A stretch of 64,000 nt of DNA from Tamarix chinensis (GCA_030549775.1 CM060174.1:5771391-5835390), one strand, 5' to 3'. Shown: positions 1 through 12,784, counted from the first letter of the stretch. Numbers and translations: made by a program. Notes: generated from the sequence alone by a model not told the origin.

Positions 1-1334
1 GTGACGTGACTCCTGTTGCTTCTTTTTCCGTCCTTCAGCCTTCGACATATTGCATCAGCTGGCCATTTATCTATAAAATATGTTCAACAATTTGGCTTCA
101 CCTTAATTTTTAATTATTGTCGTAAAAATCTAGATAACAACTCGGGGAGTAACAGACGTAAAGATAGAATAGTCTTAGACGTGTGTTCGAGGAGACTTGC
201 ATAGTTGCAGGATCGACTAGGCAACAGAATTCACGACGACAAGGTCCGAGAATGTACGATCAAATTAGTCTGCGAAGGTAAGGGTGTATTCTTTCGGTTG
301 GCAACTTTGACTGGTTTGGTCTAATGAAACATGCACCGCCCACTAAACTGACTGCTCGTGAATCTAGTCCATCGCTAAAAAATCTTTAAAATAAGTAATC
401 ATCTATAATAACTATTTTTTATTAATAATTATAAATAAATTGTTAATTAATATCAATTAAAGATAATTCGGACAGAATCTTTATCATTTATCATAATTTG
501 ATAGCATTATCATAATTTATCCTTTAAATGTTGGATATCCTTTTGAAAATAATTGGATCACATTTTTCAGATATATGATTATATTTTTTAATATTTTTTT
601 TTTTACAAAACCCTACTATATACGTTACCCTATATCATTATCACTTACACCTCCCCTTCTCCCTCCTTATTTTAAATTGGTTATGGTTTAAATTGTAAAG
701 TCATTAATCGTTCTTCTTAGGAGTGTTTATAACCGAATATCCACATCTATTGAATTAAATATCTCATCGGTGTATTTTACACCAATTATCCGAATTCCCA
801 TATATAAAAAAATGCAAATCAAATATAGACCGAATATCAGATATATTTAATATTTGTATGAAAATACTATTTTAGAAATTTTAATACCTTTTATAATAAA
901 TCTTGAGAATAAATATTGTATATCCATTAATATTCATATTTATATTCGTATGATTGTCTTATTTTATCTACAAAGAGTATTAATATATTATTATTAATGT
1001 TTCATTTAAAAAAATTATCGCTGTAAATTTACAATATTAGGATATATTGTTAACATAATTAATAAAATACCAGATATTTTTTTCGATCAGATCACCTAAT
1101 AAAAAATTAAATATTCATATCAACGTTTTAGATTCTAAATAACCCTATGATCTACATTGCCACATGTCCCACTCCTACACACACCTCCCCTTCTCAGTCC
1201 TTATTTTGAATTGGTTAAGGTTCTTCTTAGAGTTATTTATAACTGAATATTCATATCCATTAGATCAAATATCTACTCCTTATCCTTTAAATCGGATATA
1301 TGAATTCTCGTATATCCAAAAATGTGGATTGAAT

Positions 1335-1700
1335 ATTTCTGCGGCTAACTTGTCATAAATTGTCCCCAAAAAAAAAATCATAGCTAACTTGTTGCAACTT
1401 AGTCACGAAAAGATATTTTCGTAACTAATTTACCCCAAACTTGCAATAAAAAAGATATGCCCGTGGCTATTTTGCCATGAAAAGATATTTTTGTGAACAA
1501 CTTATCATAAAATTTGCTATATAAATATATTTTTGTAACTAAATTGTCATGAATTTGCCACAAATCCCTTTTTTCGTAGCTAACATTTTCGTCAGGGACT
1601 TATAGATTATGAAAGGTGACACCTAAAATTTCTATGATAAAATATTTTAGCCATGGGATTTTTACATATTAGCCATGAATGTTCCAGTGGCCTATGTGAC
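1335..1700. repeat. Degenerate short repeats, about 40-60 bp period
   Basis: Several imperfect copies of a unit containing 'gctaactt(g)t', 'cacgaaaagatatttt' and 'gtaactaattt' occur in a row. The style resembles subterminal repeats of CACTA-type DNA transposons, but no CACTA terminus could be placed here. Confidence 0.35.
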
Positions 1701-1822
1701 AATTTGTTGTAATGACTCCCAACCCGAACCAATGCTCACTTATAAACTATATTGGATTCTACTAGCTCATATAAGGCTGAAGAAATGCATTTTGCAAAAC
1801 AACATTAGGATTTAAAACCATA

Positions 1823-1838
1823 AACTCTTATACCAACT
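1823..1838 (-). other. Putative primer-binding site (initiator tRNA-Met type)
   Basis: Directly after the LTR end (minus strand ...GTGTTACA) the minus strand reads AGTTGGTATAAGAG, close to the TGGTATCAGAGC primer-binding site used by many plant LTR retrotransposons. This makes the LTR at 1839-5817 a 5' LTR on the minus strand. Confidence 0.55.
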
Positions 1839-2015
1839 TGTAACACTCCTAAATTTTGAACCAAAAATTTGGTTTGAAGATAATGTGTAAGCATAATAAA
1901 ACAAACCGGAGGATGTTACCGCCACATCAACTATGGGAGAGGTGTGTTCATCACCTAATACAGGCTTGACGCAAGGCAAAATGAAACGAACGAATAAAAG
2001 AAGCATATGCTAACA

Positions 2016-2018
<3 letters not shown>

Positions 2019-2093
<75 letters not shown>
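2019..2093. repeat. (AAT)n microsatellite
   Basis: About 25 nearly uninterrupted AAT units. The leucine-rich open frame on the opposite strand is only the translation of this repeat. Confidence 0.95.
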
Positions 2094-2096
<3 letters not shown>

Positions 2097-4458
2097 AGAT
2101 GATAATAATATAGAATATAGATATGTGAAAAAATCCAAATATAGAACTAAAGTTAAGATTTTAAATAGCCAAAAAGAACAAAAGTATCCCAACATAGTGG
2201 GCAAAATTATCTAAACCGATTAACCTAACTCTTAACTAAATAGAAATGTAAATGTCAGTCACCAAGCAACAACCAGCTACTAGCCCTCAATATTGTTGGC
2301 AATATACTTCAACTAAGAGTGATACTCCTACAAATTATCCTTTTCTCACCAAAAAAAAAAAGGCGGAGCATCATAGTAACCACAAAAATTTAGTATCAAT
2401 ATGGTGAAGTATTAATAAAACAAACTACCTATAATACGGTAAGGGCTCATGGTGCACATTGAGCTCATATATAACATGATATAAGGCATATTTAGGAGAT
2501 TTAACTTATAAGATCATCATTATCATGTAATAACGCCATCTCGCACATGAATCACAGAACATATAAACCATATTATTAATCCTCATTTAATGACCACATA
2601 CTTTCCAATTATTAAGATGTTCAATTCGATTGCATCTATTTCTTCACCATGAACAAAAATCATGGCATCATAATACACATAATGGGATACCACACCCACC
2701 ATATGGGGTCAAAATATATCGAAGGGAATTTCGTAGGGGATACCACACCCACTACACCTTGAGTGCATGTGTCACGGGGTTAAACAAATTGGGACACTAC
2801 ACCCATTTAAGCTATGGATATATAAAGTATTAAGAGGTTTGTATAGGGATACCACACTCATCGAAGTTAGATACCAATGTTGTGTTGGCTTGTCACAATA
2901 TTAATCATATATCTTAAAAATATGTGCATACCGCTAAAGATCGCAACTCAGTAGGGAAGAAAAATAGGTGGTGAGTAAAAAGATAAAACCCGCCCACTAA
3001 CTCCTAGTTAGCTACTCCGAGAGTTGGAGAAAAAAGCTTGAAAGGGCTCTTAATTCCATTATTAATAATTATTAGGTGATATTACAAATCACAACACATT
3101 TTCATAAATGACCAATTGGGTGTTTCCAAGTGATAATACCAAACAAACAAAAAAAAAGGCATCCAAGCCACACCATAACACATCATTTGAAAAAAAATTC
3201 CTTAGTTCTAATTATTAATAATTCAAGCCATTGTTAAAATCAGAGACTAAAGGTCAAACCCTAAGTAAATTCTCAAGAGAAGACCATAATTATCCCTAAA
3301 GAGTAAAAGTAAAAAAAAAAACCCAACAAATTAGGCCAAATAGTCGACCGAAAGCATCGATTGGTTGAGCATTTAAACGCCTAGAAAGATTCCAAACATA
3401 CACTACCTCGGTCAACCTAACTAGTGCTTTAGTCAACCAATCATCAAATAGAACAAAAAAAAGTATACCATTGATTGTTGGGGTACTTAGCTGAATAACC
3501 AATGGTACCATCGACTAACAAATCAAAGTAGTCAATCAATAACATAACAGATAACAAGTCATCATTTTTTGCCTACCACCCCATCTACCGGACACCTAGA
3601 TTAGGCGACCAAAACAACATTTTAATCGATTGATATGACTCTTAGGTCGATGGATTCCTAGGTAGAAAACATGTGAATAAAGCCCAAATAAATCAAAATA
3701 ACCACAACTCCTAGTATACTTCTTAACTTGTCAAGGACATATAAAAATCATTCTAGCCAAAAAATAACATGGATTTTGCTATCAAACTAAACATCACACC
3801 CTCTTATGCTCAAAATCATAAAATTATGCTAAAAGGATCCAAAATACCAAAGCATTCTCACACTAGTAAGGGAAACATTAATCATACCACATGCTTGAAA
3901 ATAAGGATATAATTAATATATGAACAACATAGAACACATCAAGATAATGAAATCACCATATGCACCACAAGGGCTTAGACATGTTAAAGATAATATTGCC
4001 TTACTTGCAAGCAAAATTCTTATAGAACAAAGAAAATATCCTAGCTTGATGGTTTCTAGCATGACTCCTAATTTTTCTAAGAAAGAATCAAAACACTTTA
4101 AACCCAATTAAAAACTTAACTAATACTAAGGAAGAAGTGTACCAACCTACTACTCCCAAGACTATCTTGCTAAGAGGAGGAAAAAAACACATTCTTCAAT
4201 CATATTCTCTACCTTAATCCTCCTTTGTTTATATAAAATGAAAGAGGAATAAAATGAAGATTAGGATAATGGAACTGAAGGGATTTAGTTGAGAGAAAAA
4301 GAATGAGATGACGAAGAATAACAAAGTGCAAAGCTAGAAAATTAAGCTCAAGGAAGAGAGAGAAAAGGGAAGTAAGAGTTTGGGGAGAGTGGGAAAGTAA
4401 ATCAAGAGGTAAGTTCCTAGGCCCCCTAGTGGATGAAAATTAAAAGGATGAAAGAGGG

Positions 4459-4727
4459 TATAACACCCCAAGTCAATACGACCACGAGGGGGCTACCTTG
4501 AAGTGCTTTCGGATTGATTGGCTGGCCCCACAGATCAACACGAGTCCTTTCAGTACACTTTTTTCCTCACTCACGCACTTTCCGAGAAATTTTTAGAACT
4601 TCCCAAAACGGCCATCATGCTTAACTGTGGAGTTCTTAGGATGGAATCACCAGAAGGATGGTATACCATGTTGATATATGTATCCAAATCAATCCTTATA
4701 ACACTCCGCTCAAATTAGGGTATTACA
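4459..4727 (-). repeat. Cassandra 3' LTR (5S domain partly deleted)
   Basis: Starts TATAACACCCC on the plus strand (a TG to TA change at the terminus) and ends TATTACA. Compared with the other LTR it lacks about 25 bp in the middle of the 5S-like domain (around 4610) and so is 269 rather than 292 bp. Confidence 0.9.
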
Positions 4728-4872
4728 TTCACCCCCACTCAAAGAACGCAATGTCCTCGTTTCACCTCAACCAATGACTGTCTCAATACAATTCATCCCA
4801 AGAATCGTCCCGCTAGGTGACTGACTGGCACATCCAAGTTCAGCTCACGGTCACGGTTTCGCTGATACCATT

Positions 4873-5164
4873 TGTAACACCCCAAGTCGATACGACCACG
4901 AGGGGCTACCTTGAAGTGCTTTAGGATTGATCGGTTGGCCCCACTGATCAACACAAGTCCTTTCAGTGCGCTTTGTCCTCACTCATGCACTTTCCAAGAA
5001 ATTTTTAGAACTTCCCAGAAGGTCACCCATCCTAAAATTTCTCCACGGCTAGCACGCTTAACTGTGGAGTTCTTAGGATGGAATCACCAAAAGGATGGTA
5101 TACCATGTTGATATAAGTAGCCAAATCAATCCTTATAACACTCCGCTCAAATTAGGGTATTACA
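4873..5164 (-). repeat. Cassandra 5' LTR with full 5S-like domain
   Basis: 292 bp, TGTAACACC to TATTACA on the plus strand. The 5S rRNA-like part (about 5009-5105, minus strand sense) includes the reverse complements of the conserved AAGCGTGCT and GGATGGGTGACC segments of plant 5S rRNA, with changes such as GAACTCCACAGTTAAG where 5S has GAACTCCGAAGTTAAG. Confidence 0.9.
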
Positions 5165-5817
5165 GAGGGTGAGTGTTAACTTGGTGAAAGGGATGGTGGA
5201 GTGTAAGGACAAAGGTGTAAGGGATGGGGATGATGAAGCATAGGTTGGTGGCATGGAGGTCTAACCAAGACAGGTCTAGTAAGCTAATAAAATCATCCCC
5301 AAAAATATCCACACACATCCTAAAAGGTGGAGGAAAGCGATGAGGAAAGAGAGAAGAGAATAGGTAGGAGTAAAGGAACTAAAAGTATTTTTTATGAACT
5401 TTTAATGAAATAAAATGATTTAATAATCTAAATAATATGATAATATTCCCCAAAATATCATAAAGTGTTTAATAACACAAGTAGATCATAATATAAAAGT
5501 TTCAAAATCATTTGAGTAACCTTGAAGTAAAAATAAAAAATACTTGAGAAATCAAAAACAACTGTCAGACAATTGCCTCATATGATCGACTGAAGTGTGC
5601 TAGGTAAAATGCCTATTTTGTGGAGTTCTCCCCATCGATTGGTACCACTCGACTAAGGGAGGGGAACCCATCAGGTGATTCATACCATTAGTCAGTCGAT
5701 GCTCTAAAAATACCTAGTTTACATAATTTTTCAAGTTCGTTCCAAAATAAATCCATATTATTTATTATCAAAGTACTTTTAAACACATTTTGAATAATTT
5801 TAGGATGGGATATTACA

Positions 5818-6934
5818 CTGATACTTCCTTCAAGCTTGTTTATTAAAGGAGTTAGGCTCGAAAATGTTTCATTCAACTTGACTCATTTACAACCCTATAT
5901 ACAACGTTTGCTCTAAGATATATTTCATTATTATAGGTATTTTATAGTGTTTGTTATTATTCAATGTTCATGAGATCATGCATCCATGACGTATTTTCAC
6001 ATTCTAGTGATTGTTTAGGTGACATTTGTTATAGATGGTATGACTTACTAAGGGAGTTAAAAAATTTAGAAACTTATTTATTGATAAGTATGTGATTGAG
6101 AATATTATATATTTATGTTTGGTTTACATAAGAAAATAAGAAATGAAGCTATATATATATATATATAATTTTAGTATGTATAGGAAAGAAAGAAATAGAG
6201 AGAGAAGTGTTATTTAGTTATAAAATGCATACAAAGGGAGGAAAAAATAAGTCCAACTTACATTTGACATTTTTATTTGCTTAGTACCAAACATTATTAA
6301 AATTCATATTTCCTAAAATGCTATACTTCTTTGTCATACCTCCATCTTACCAATTGAGACCTTAATGTTACTAGGGAGCCACATCAAATTGAGCAGCAAA
6401 AGTGGAACTATAATCAACATATAATTTTTTTTCTATTTGGTAACTAAATGCATTTTCTAATATTACTAAAAGAATAATATTTAATAATACCAATCATTAT
6501 TGTGTATGCATAATTAATTTTTTAACTACTTTATTTTTATAAATAAATTAGAATCCTAAAAGGTACTAGCATACAAGGATTTAGAGTTTTCAAACTACGA
6601 ATCTTTAACGGTTATTCTAACTTCTACAAGGTGTATAATTTAGAGAATGACAACCAATTACCTGTTGGTTGCTCTTATCAATTTTTTTAATCTATATAAT
6701 AAAAATGACATAGTATAAAAAATGGGGATGAATCAAAAAATTGGTTAGATCATCACAATGGTTTTATATTATAGTACTTGAGATCTTAGAACCAATAAAA
6801 AATGGTCAAGAACAAGTTAGACTAGTGAAAACCAGTGAGTCGGTTAAAATTAATCAAAAACTTGGCTAGAAAATTAACATAATACATAACACTTATTTAG
6901 TTAGTCCAAACTACTAAATCAGAAAACCAATAAT
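5818..6934. other. AT-rich spacer between two LTRs
   Basis: No open frame with recognisable product, no terminal repeats. Short AT runs (6151-6170) and diffuse poly(A)/poly(T) only. Confidence 0.6.
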
Positions 6935-9562
6935 GGTAATACCATATCCTAAAATCCTTTAAATTATATTTAAAATTATGTTGATATATTATAAATGGGT
7001 TTTACTTTTGGAAAGGTCTTGAATTTTTAATAAATTCATGAATTTTAGGCACACCAATCAACTGATTTTCTTAATCGATCAATTGGTATGCTCAAAAACT
7101 TGTAATTTAATTTTTCCAATAAACTACTCGACTGGTTTGCTCAAACCAATTGACTGGTAGTCATGCAATTTCATATCATCTTTTAATTTTGATTCAAATC
7201 TCTTTCCTATATTGACGAAAACTTCTAATTATAATCTATTTGTGATAATAAGTATATTTTGGTACTTTGGAATTATTTTTACATTATTTAGATCACTCTA
7301 TGATTTTTTTAGCTAAATTTTTCCACAAGAACTTTTTAAGGCATATCTCACATTCTCTTTTCTCTATCACTTCCCCCTCTCTTCTGGTATTCATGATTAC
7401 ATGTTTATCTTTCTACACCACTCCTCTAACCTACCAAACATCTACCACGTCTCTTCCTAATCACACCTTACCTCAACTTGTTATCTCCTTACACTTAGGG
7501 TTGCCTACACTCAACCTAAGTTAGATTCTCTTTTCTCCCAATTTGGTATGTCGACCACACTCACCTCTTATACACCCCATTTCTGATTCACTTCGCTCCC
7601 TATCATTTTCATTTGCTAATTCTCTCCCTTTTCACATGTGAAAATTTTCCAAGTGTTTAACATTCTCCACTTTACTATCTTTTCTTCTCTATTGGAAAAT
7701 ATAGAGGCTTAACACTTGTTACCTATCATTTGGTTGAAATTATTGTCTCTTCTTCTTCTCCTAACCTTGGTTTTAGCTCTGCCTTTTTTCTCTCAAGAAA
7801 GGAAGAGTTAAAGTTTTGAGAAAGGTTGAAGACCTCAGGTTTTGGTTTTGGGTGTAAGTATTGAGAAAATGTTGTATTATGTCATTTTTCTTCTCATTCT
7901 TTTTATAATTTCAATTTCATTAAGTTTTAAAAAAGAGTTTTAATCGTTTTGATCATTTATTCTCTTAAGTAGGGTCTTGGTAGATAACCATCAAGTTATG
8001 AGTTTTTAGGCTGGAGAATTGATTAAAAGTAAGACATTCTCATCTTTAATATGAATAAGATCTTTTGTTTCTTATTATGGTTTTATGTTCTTGGTATGTT
8101 TCTGTGTTGAGAATGAGTTATTGTATTCTAGGATTCAAGCATGTGGTTGAGAATTCTTCTTGAAATTTAAGCATATTTTGGTGCTCTAATATTATGCATG
8201 ATTTTATTTAACGCTAATATTACTATGTATCCTTGTGATTTTATGTGTGCAACGTATCTATTTGTATGTTTGATGACATAGAAGCATGCTAGGTTTAATA
8301 TGACAAGTTGTATTTGTTTTATCTAGATCAATGAATCGATTCATTAGACTAATTGAATGGTTGTGTGAACGATCGCTCAATTTGGGGATTTTAATCAGCT
8401 GGTTGCTAGATTAGTCAATTGGTTCGATGAACTAATCGACTGGTTCATATGAGCAATTGATCAGTTTGCCAAACTCATCAAATGGTTTTCTATGAATAAT
8501 CAATCAATGGAACTAATCATTTAACTGGTTCGCTGGTTTATTTTTCTATGTAGGTCTGATACAACTCGGCTTGTCGACTAGTCCTAGGGACCACTCAACT
8601 AGTCAACCTATTTTTGCTAGATTTCCTAATTAATTAATATTCTTTAGTTAGCCCTCTATATTAATGTTTTTATGTAATTACAACATGTTAATCATGATTA
8701 CGACCATTTTTACCCTCAAATTAATATGCATCAAAATGATGATTATTAGGCTTTAATTTGGTTAGATTTGATGCCATCTCTAAACATCTAATTAGTGGCT
8801 TAGATGTCTTGTGACGTGTTTGGTTTTATCACTTGTAAACACTCAATCTGGATAATAATGACATTAATTTGTGATATGTGATATCACTTGGTAATAAATC
8901 AATAATGGATTAAGATTTCATTCGAGCCTTTTTATCCGACTCTTGGGGCAACTAGCTAAGAGTTAGTGGGTGAGTCGCTTTGTGTTTTTATATTTTCACT
9001 CAATACCTATTTCCGTCACTACCGGGTTGCTATCGGTAGGGGTATGTGCATATCTTTTAGGTATAAGATTATATTGTGGTATGTCATCGTGGCATCGATG
9101 TCTAGTTTGGGTGGGTGATTTATCCTAATACAAGCCCCATAACACTTCGTATTGCTCATTACTTAGGCGGGTATGGTATCCCAACTTGTAGCCCTCACGG
9201 TGGGGGCATTTAAGGTGTGTTGGGTGAGGTATCCCAGTGCATGCCCCTTAATGTACTTCAATCACATGTGGTAGGTGTAGTATTCCATGGTATATTAGTC
9301 CTTGCGGTAGGTGCACTTGATGTGTAGTGGGTGTCGTATCCTATGGTGTGTTAGCCCTCGTGACAGGTGTACTCGAGTGGTATTTCAGAGAAAAGACCCT
9401 TTGATGTATCATGACCTTATGCGATGAGCGTGGTATCCTATTGTGTATGTATGCTACCACAGTATTGCACGGGGACGGGGACGAGGACCGAGGATAGAAT
9501 GAAATGATATTGAAAAACGTCATTTCTTAAAAATATAGGAAACGGGGATGGCAGGAAATGTA

Positions 9563-9608
<46 letters not shown>

Positions 9609-10607
9609 TATATTAAATTTACTAAAATTAAGAGAAAAAAAATAAAAAAAATCTAAAATTATTACTTATATTATTTAATTTTAATTATTAATAATTATTT
9701 TTTAATAAAAAAATTAATTAGATAATATTTTTTAATAAAAATTTAATTAAATAATTTTAATATAAATTTTGACCCTAAAATGTTTCAGGAAGAGGAAATG
9801 TTTTTGGGACATTTCTGGGATTGGGGACGGCACCTGACTGTCGTCCCCGTGCATCACAGTGCTACCATGACTTTTGATCACGGTGGAGAATTAGGTGTGG
9901 TCAAACTGATTTTCTTAATAACTTAAAATTACGTGATCACTAAAGAAATATTTTTAATATGGTTTACATTGTGTAGTTATGATGCATTTACTATATTATT
10001 ATTATTCTATGATCTCCATGCAAGCATGGCTTGGTGTATTACTACCATAATCCCTTACTATATTTTAGGTAGTCTATTTTACTGGTATTTTACCATATTG
10101 ATACTATATTTGTGTAGTCACTATGATGATCTAGCTTCTGATCCCTTGAGGAAGGGACAATTTGTAAGGTTATGATTCATAGTAGAATATGTTGAGAATG
10201 ATACCATCGGCCAGAAGTCAACCATTGCTTGGGGATTCAAGAGTTATTTTCTGTGTAGCGAAGAATTATGTTAACTAGTTAGATGCACTTTTTCCCACTA
10301 TGTTAAGATCTTTTTGTTTCTATATGGTTATTTAAACTCTTGGCTTTGATTCATATATTCAGATATGTAAACTCTCTTTTATGTATAATACCATTCTTTT
10401 CATTATTATTGTAGAGTTATATGATTGTTAGTGATCATGCATTCTACTAAGATTGTTTCGTTTACTTTGCATCATACATAAGTTAGGTGATGATCATACT
10501 TCTCTCATAATCGATGTGGAGTCAATATTTCCTAATTTTGCTTTTACAAATTCTTCCTCATTGTCTTCAAAATAAAATTCTATGGTTCAAAATTTGAAGG
10601 TGTTACA
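6935..10607 (+). mobile_element. Solo LTR (about 3.27 kb plus nested hAT element), plus strand
   Basis: Begins GGTAATACC (expected TGTAATACC, first base changed) and ends GAAGGTGTTACA, flanked by the perfect 5-bp duplication ATAAT (6930-6934 and 10608-10612). The perfect duplication around a single LTR indicates a solo LTR left by recombination between the two LTRs of one element. It is an inverted, diverged copy of the LTR at 1839-5817. It holds degenerate CAATTGACTGG-type motifs (7050-7165 and 8330-8590) and imperfect repeats with 'ggtatcc' and 'tagccctc' (9110-9440). No coding sequence is seen. Confidence 0.75.
9460..9859. mobile_element. Non-autonomous hAT-type element (MITE), 400 bp
   Basis: Flanked by a perfect 8-bp duplication TGCTACCA (9452-9459 and 9860-9867). 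The terminal inverted repeats read CAGTATTGCACGGGGACG at the left and, as reverse complement, CTGTGATGCACGGGGACG at the right. The 8-bp duplication and CA..TG-like termini are typical of the hAT superfamily. The inside is AT-rich with an (AT)n run at 9571-9602 and no coding capacity. Confidence 0.88.
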
Positions 10608-10612
10608 ATAAT

Positions 10613-12784
10613 AAAATTAATTTAATAATTAGTTTGATTTTTATAACTATACAATAGTATAGTAAATTTTAAAAGCGTACAATATAGAAATATATATTGG
10701 GCTTCAAAATGCTCATCTAAATATATGTTTCTAGTTTTGAGTCATGAGACTCTCAACTCTCACGGTTTAATAGCGGCCTACATCACTGATAAATTATATG
10801 AGGAATCCAAAAGCACCTTACTAGGTGTATCGAGTGTGCAAAATAGTGGTGTCTTTTACTATTTACCACAAAACTTATATTTTTTCTACACATCTCATCT
10901 TTCTTCATTTTATACTTTATATTATTTTTCCATTAACTTTCTTGAATATTCATTTGTTAGAAGACAAGGATTTTGATCCAAATTTGAAATATTATATTTT
11001 ACCTTATTAACAAAAAACATATAATTACTTACGATCTACCAAATTTTAAAATGAAATTCAAATTGAAGTTGACAATTAATGAAAATAAGTTGATAGTGAA
11101 GTCTAGTAACAATGACATACATAATTTTATATCTACTAATTATTTCTAATTAAATACAGAGTAGATAAATAATCTAACAAAATTTTATATAAAGGATTGA
11201 GTTAAACCAATAGTGAAGTATTTCTGTGGTTGCCTAGTCAAGTTTGTATAAAAGGGTGTTAATAATCAACTATTCAAGTGATGTTGAATAGGAATAAGCA
11301 TCACTCTATTTGTATACACAAGTAGTTAACATAATAGTATAGTAATAATTATAATAATTAATCAAAAATATAACATAAGGTGATCACTATCATCACTAGA
11401 AATAATCATCACCATTTAATAACATAATCGCCTACGTTGTAATATGATAATCACCATTATATTAATAAAAATCACCAAGTTGTTGTGTGGTAATCATCAA
11501 CTTTATCACTCTTAATAATAAAAAAATTATTATTATTACTATTAATCACTCAAAATATAATTATAATTATAATAATGATATATATAATGATGATTATATA
11601 ATCACCAATCTAATTAGACAATCATCAAGTTGGGTATAATAATCCCACACAATTATGCTATATGATTTTTATTTGTTATACAAAGACAATTTATATAATG
11701 AATACATGTTTATTAGTTGAAAAGTTATACCTTGTAATTAACTTAAACCATAAAATAATATTATTGCTTATTTATGTTTTGTATTTGAAGGTTTTATTAT
11801 GTAATCAAGCACTAAAACTTATCAATATTATTATAGTACAAAGTTGTGAAATAGAGATTATGTCTTATTTTTATGGTATATGTCTTAATTTAATGTGATT
11901 ATATTTTATTTTCACAATAATTATCTTTGTTGACACGGATATTATGTTGTGGAAATACAACATAAATAAAAACTAAAAATAGACAACATATAATAAATAG
12001 TAATTATATTTTATTCAAATACTCTTGTGTCCTATATATATAATAATTATATCTTTTATGTAGTCCAGGTGTAAAGCGGCCACAATATTAGAGCTTCCAG
12101 TTATTACTTATGTAACAACGTAGAAATAATAAAATAAACAAACAACACTTTCGGATCTATTGGTTCGATACAGATTAATGAGATGCTTCGGAAGAGAGCT
12201 TGAGGTCAAGTTAGTATGTTTATAGATAGGTTTTTTTTGGTATTAAATTGTTGGTCTTATTTTATTTAGATTATGTTTTAAATAATTTTATAGAGGTAAT
12301 ATGATTTTCTTATTACTTTAGTATCGTGAATCTTGATATTAATATTAATAGTATATTTTTCCCTAAGTTAGTTTTCAAGCATTTCAATTGTTTGAATAAT
12401 TTTTTTAAATAGAGCTTCAAAAAAATATTAAGTATTCATAAAATCAAATAAAAATCTAAAAAATTATAAGAAAAATAAAATATAATAATAATCTTGATAA
12501 ATATGTGATGGTAAAATATTTATTTATTGAGGTATATGAATCTAAACAAATATACAATACTACTAAAGTAAAAAAAAATTGTGGTATCATATTAGGTTTA
12601 TTTAGAATACATGGTACATAATAAAATAACATCAAATATCATGATATTTAAATAATATTTATTCTATTTTTAAATTTAGATGTTTTAATAAATATTAAAT
12701 TGACTTATCAATATTATTTAGTAAAGCACCCAGTTTTTGTAAGGTCAGCCCCTCTTTTATATGCATAATGTGTATGTTTACCTT
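10613..12784. other. AT-rich intergenic DNA
   Basis: Very AT-rich with many short 'aatcatca' and 'aatcacc' motifs between 11380 and 11640. The short open frames here are chance products of AT-rich sequence; none resembles a known protein. Confidence 0.6.

Larger units (their letters stand above)
1..1838 (-). other. AT-rich region next to the LTR at 1839; probable internal part of that element
   Basis: No gene is visible. Reading the minus strand from 1838 downward this follows the primer-binding site of the LTR at 1839-5817, so it may be the untranslated internal part of that retrotransposon; no gag or pol motif is seen. It contains a tandem duplication of a roughly 200-bp unit (about 640-840 and 1165-1330; both contain CACCTCCCCTTCTC and a CCTTATTTT-AATTGGTTA block) and, at 1335-1700, degenerate repeats built on 'aagatatttt(c/t)gt(a/g)' and 'gctaacttgt'. 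Confidence 0.4.
4459..5164 (-). mobile_element. Cassandra-type TRIM retrotransposon, complete, minus strand
   Basis: A 706-bp non-coding element with two direct terminal repeats (4459-4727 and 4873-5164) around a 145-bp internal domain, flanked by the perfect 5-bp duplication GAGGG (4454-4458 and 5165-5169). The minus strand order is 5' LTR (5164-4873), primer-binding site TGGTATCAGCG just after it, and a polypurine tract GAGTGGGGGTGAA just before the 3' LTR. The LTRs contain a 5S rRNA-like domain, the hallmark of Cassandra elements. It encodes no protein, so its mobility must depend on another element's enzymes. It sits inside the long LTR at 1839-5817 and is therefore younger than it. Confidence 0.92.
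1839..5817 (-). mobile_element. Long LTR (about 3.27 kb without its nested insert), minus strand
   Basis: On the minus strand it starts TGTAATATCCCATCC (5817) and ends GGAGTGTTACA (1839). Removing the Cassandra insertion and one 5-bp duplication leaves 3268 bp, almost exactly the 3265 bp of the related LTR at 6935-10607. Shared landmarks in reverse orientation are the repeated 'gggataccacacccac' units (2680-2870 here, 9110-9440 there), the 'caagcatgtggt' block (near 3890 here, 8137 there), and stretches of short CAATTGACTGG-like motifs. The flanks do not show a target-site duplication (left CAACT, right CTGAT), consistent with a 5' LTR whose partner lies elsewhere or is lost. No coding sequence is visible inside. 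Confidence 0.7.

Noticed and set aside
4600..5105. A functional 5S rRNA gene
   Set aside because: Only a diverged, partial 5S-like domain within Cassandra LTRs, without a 5S terminator context or tandem gene arrangement.
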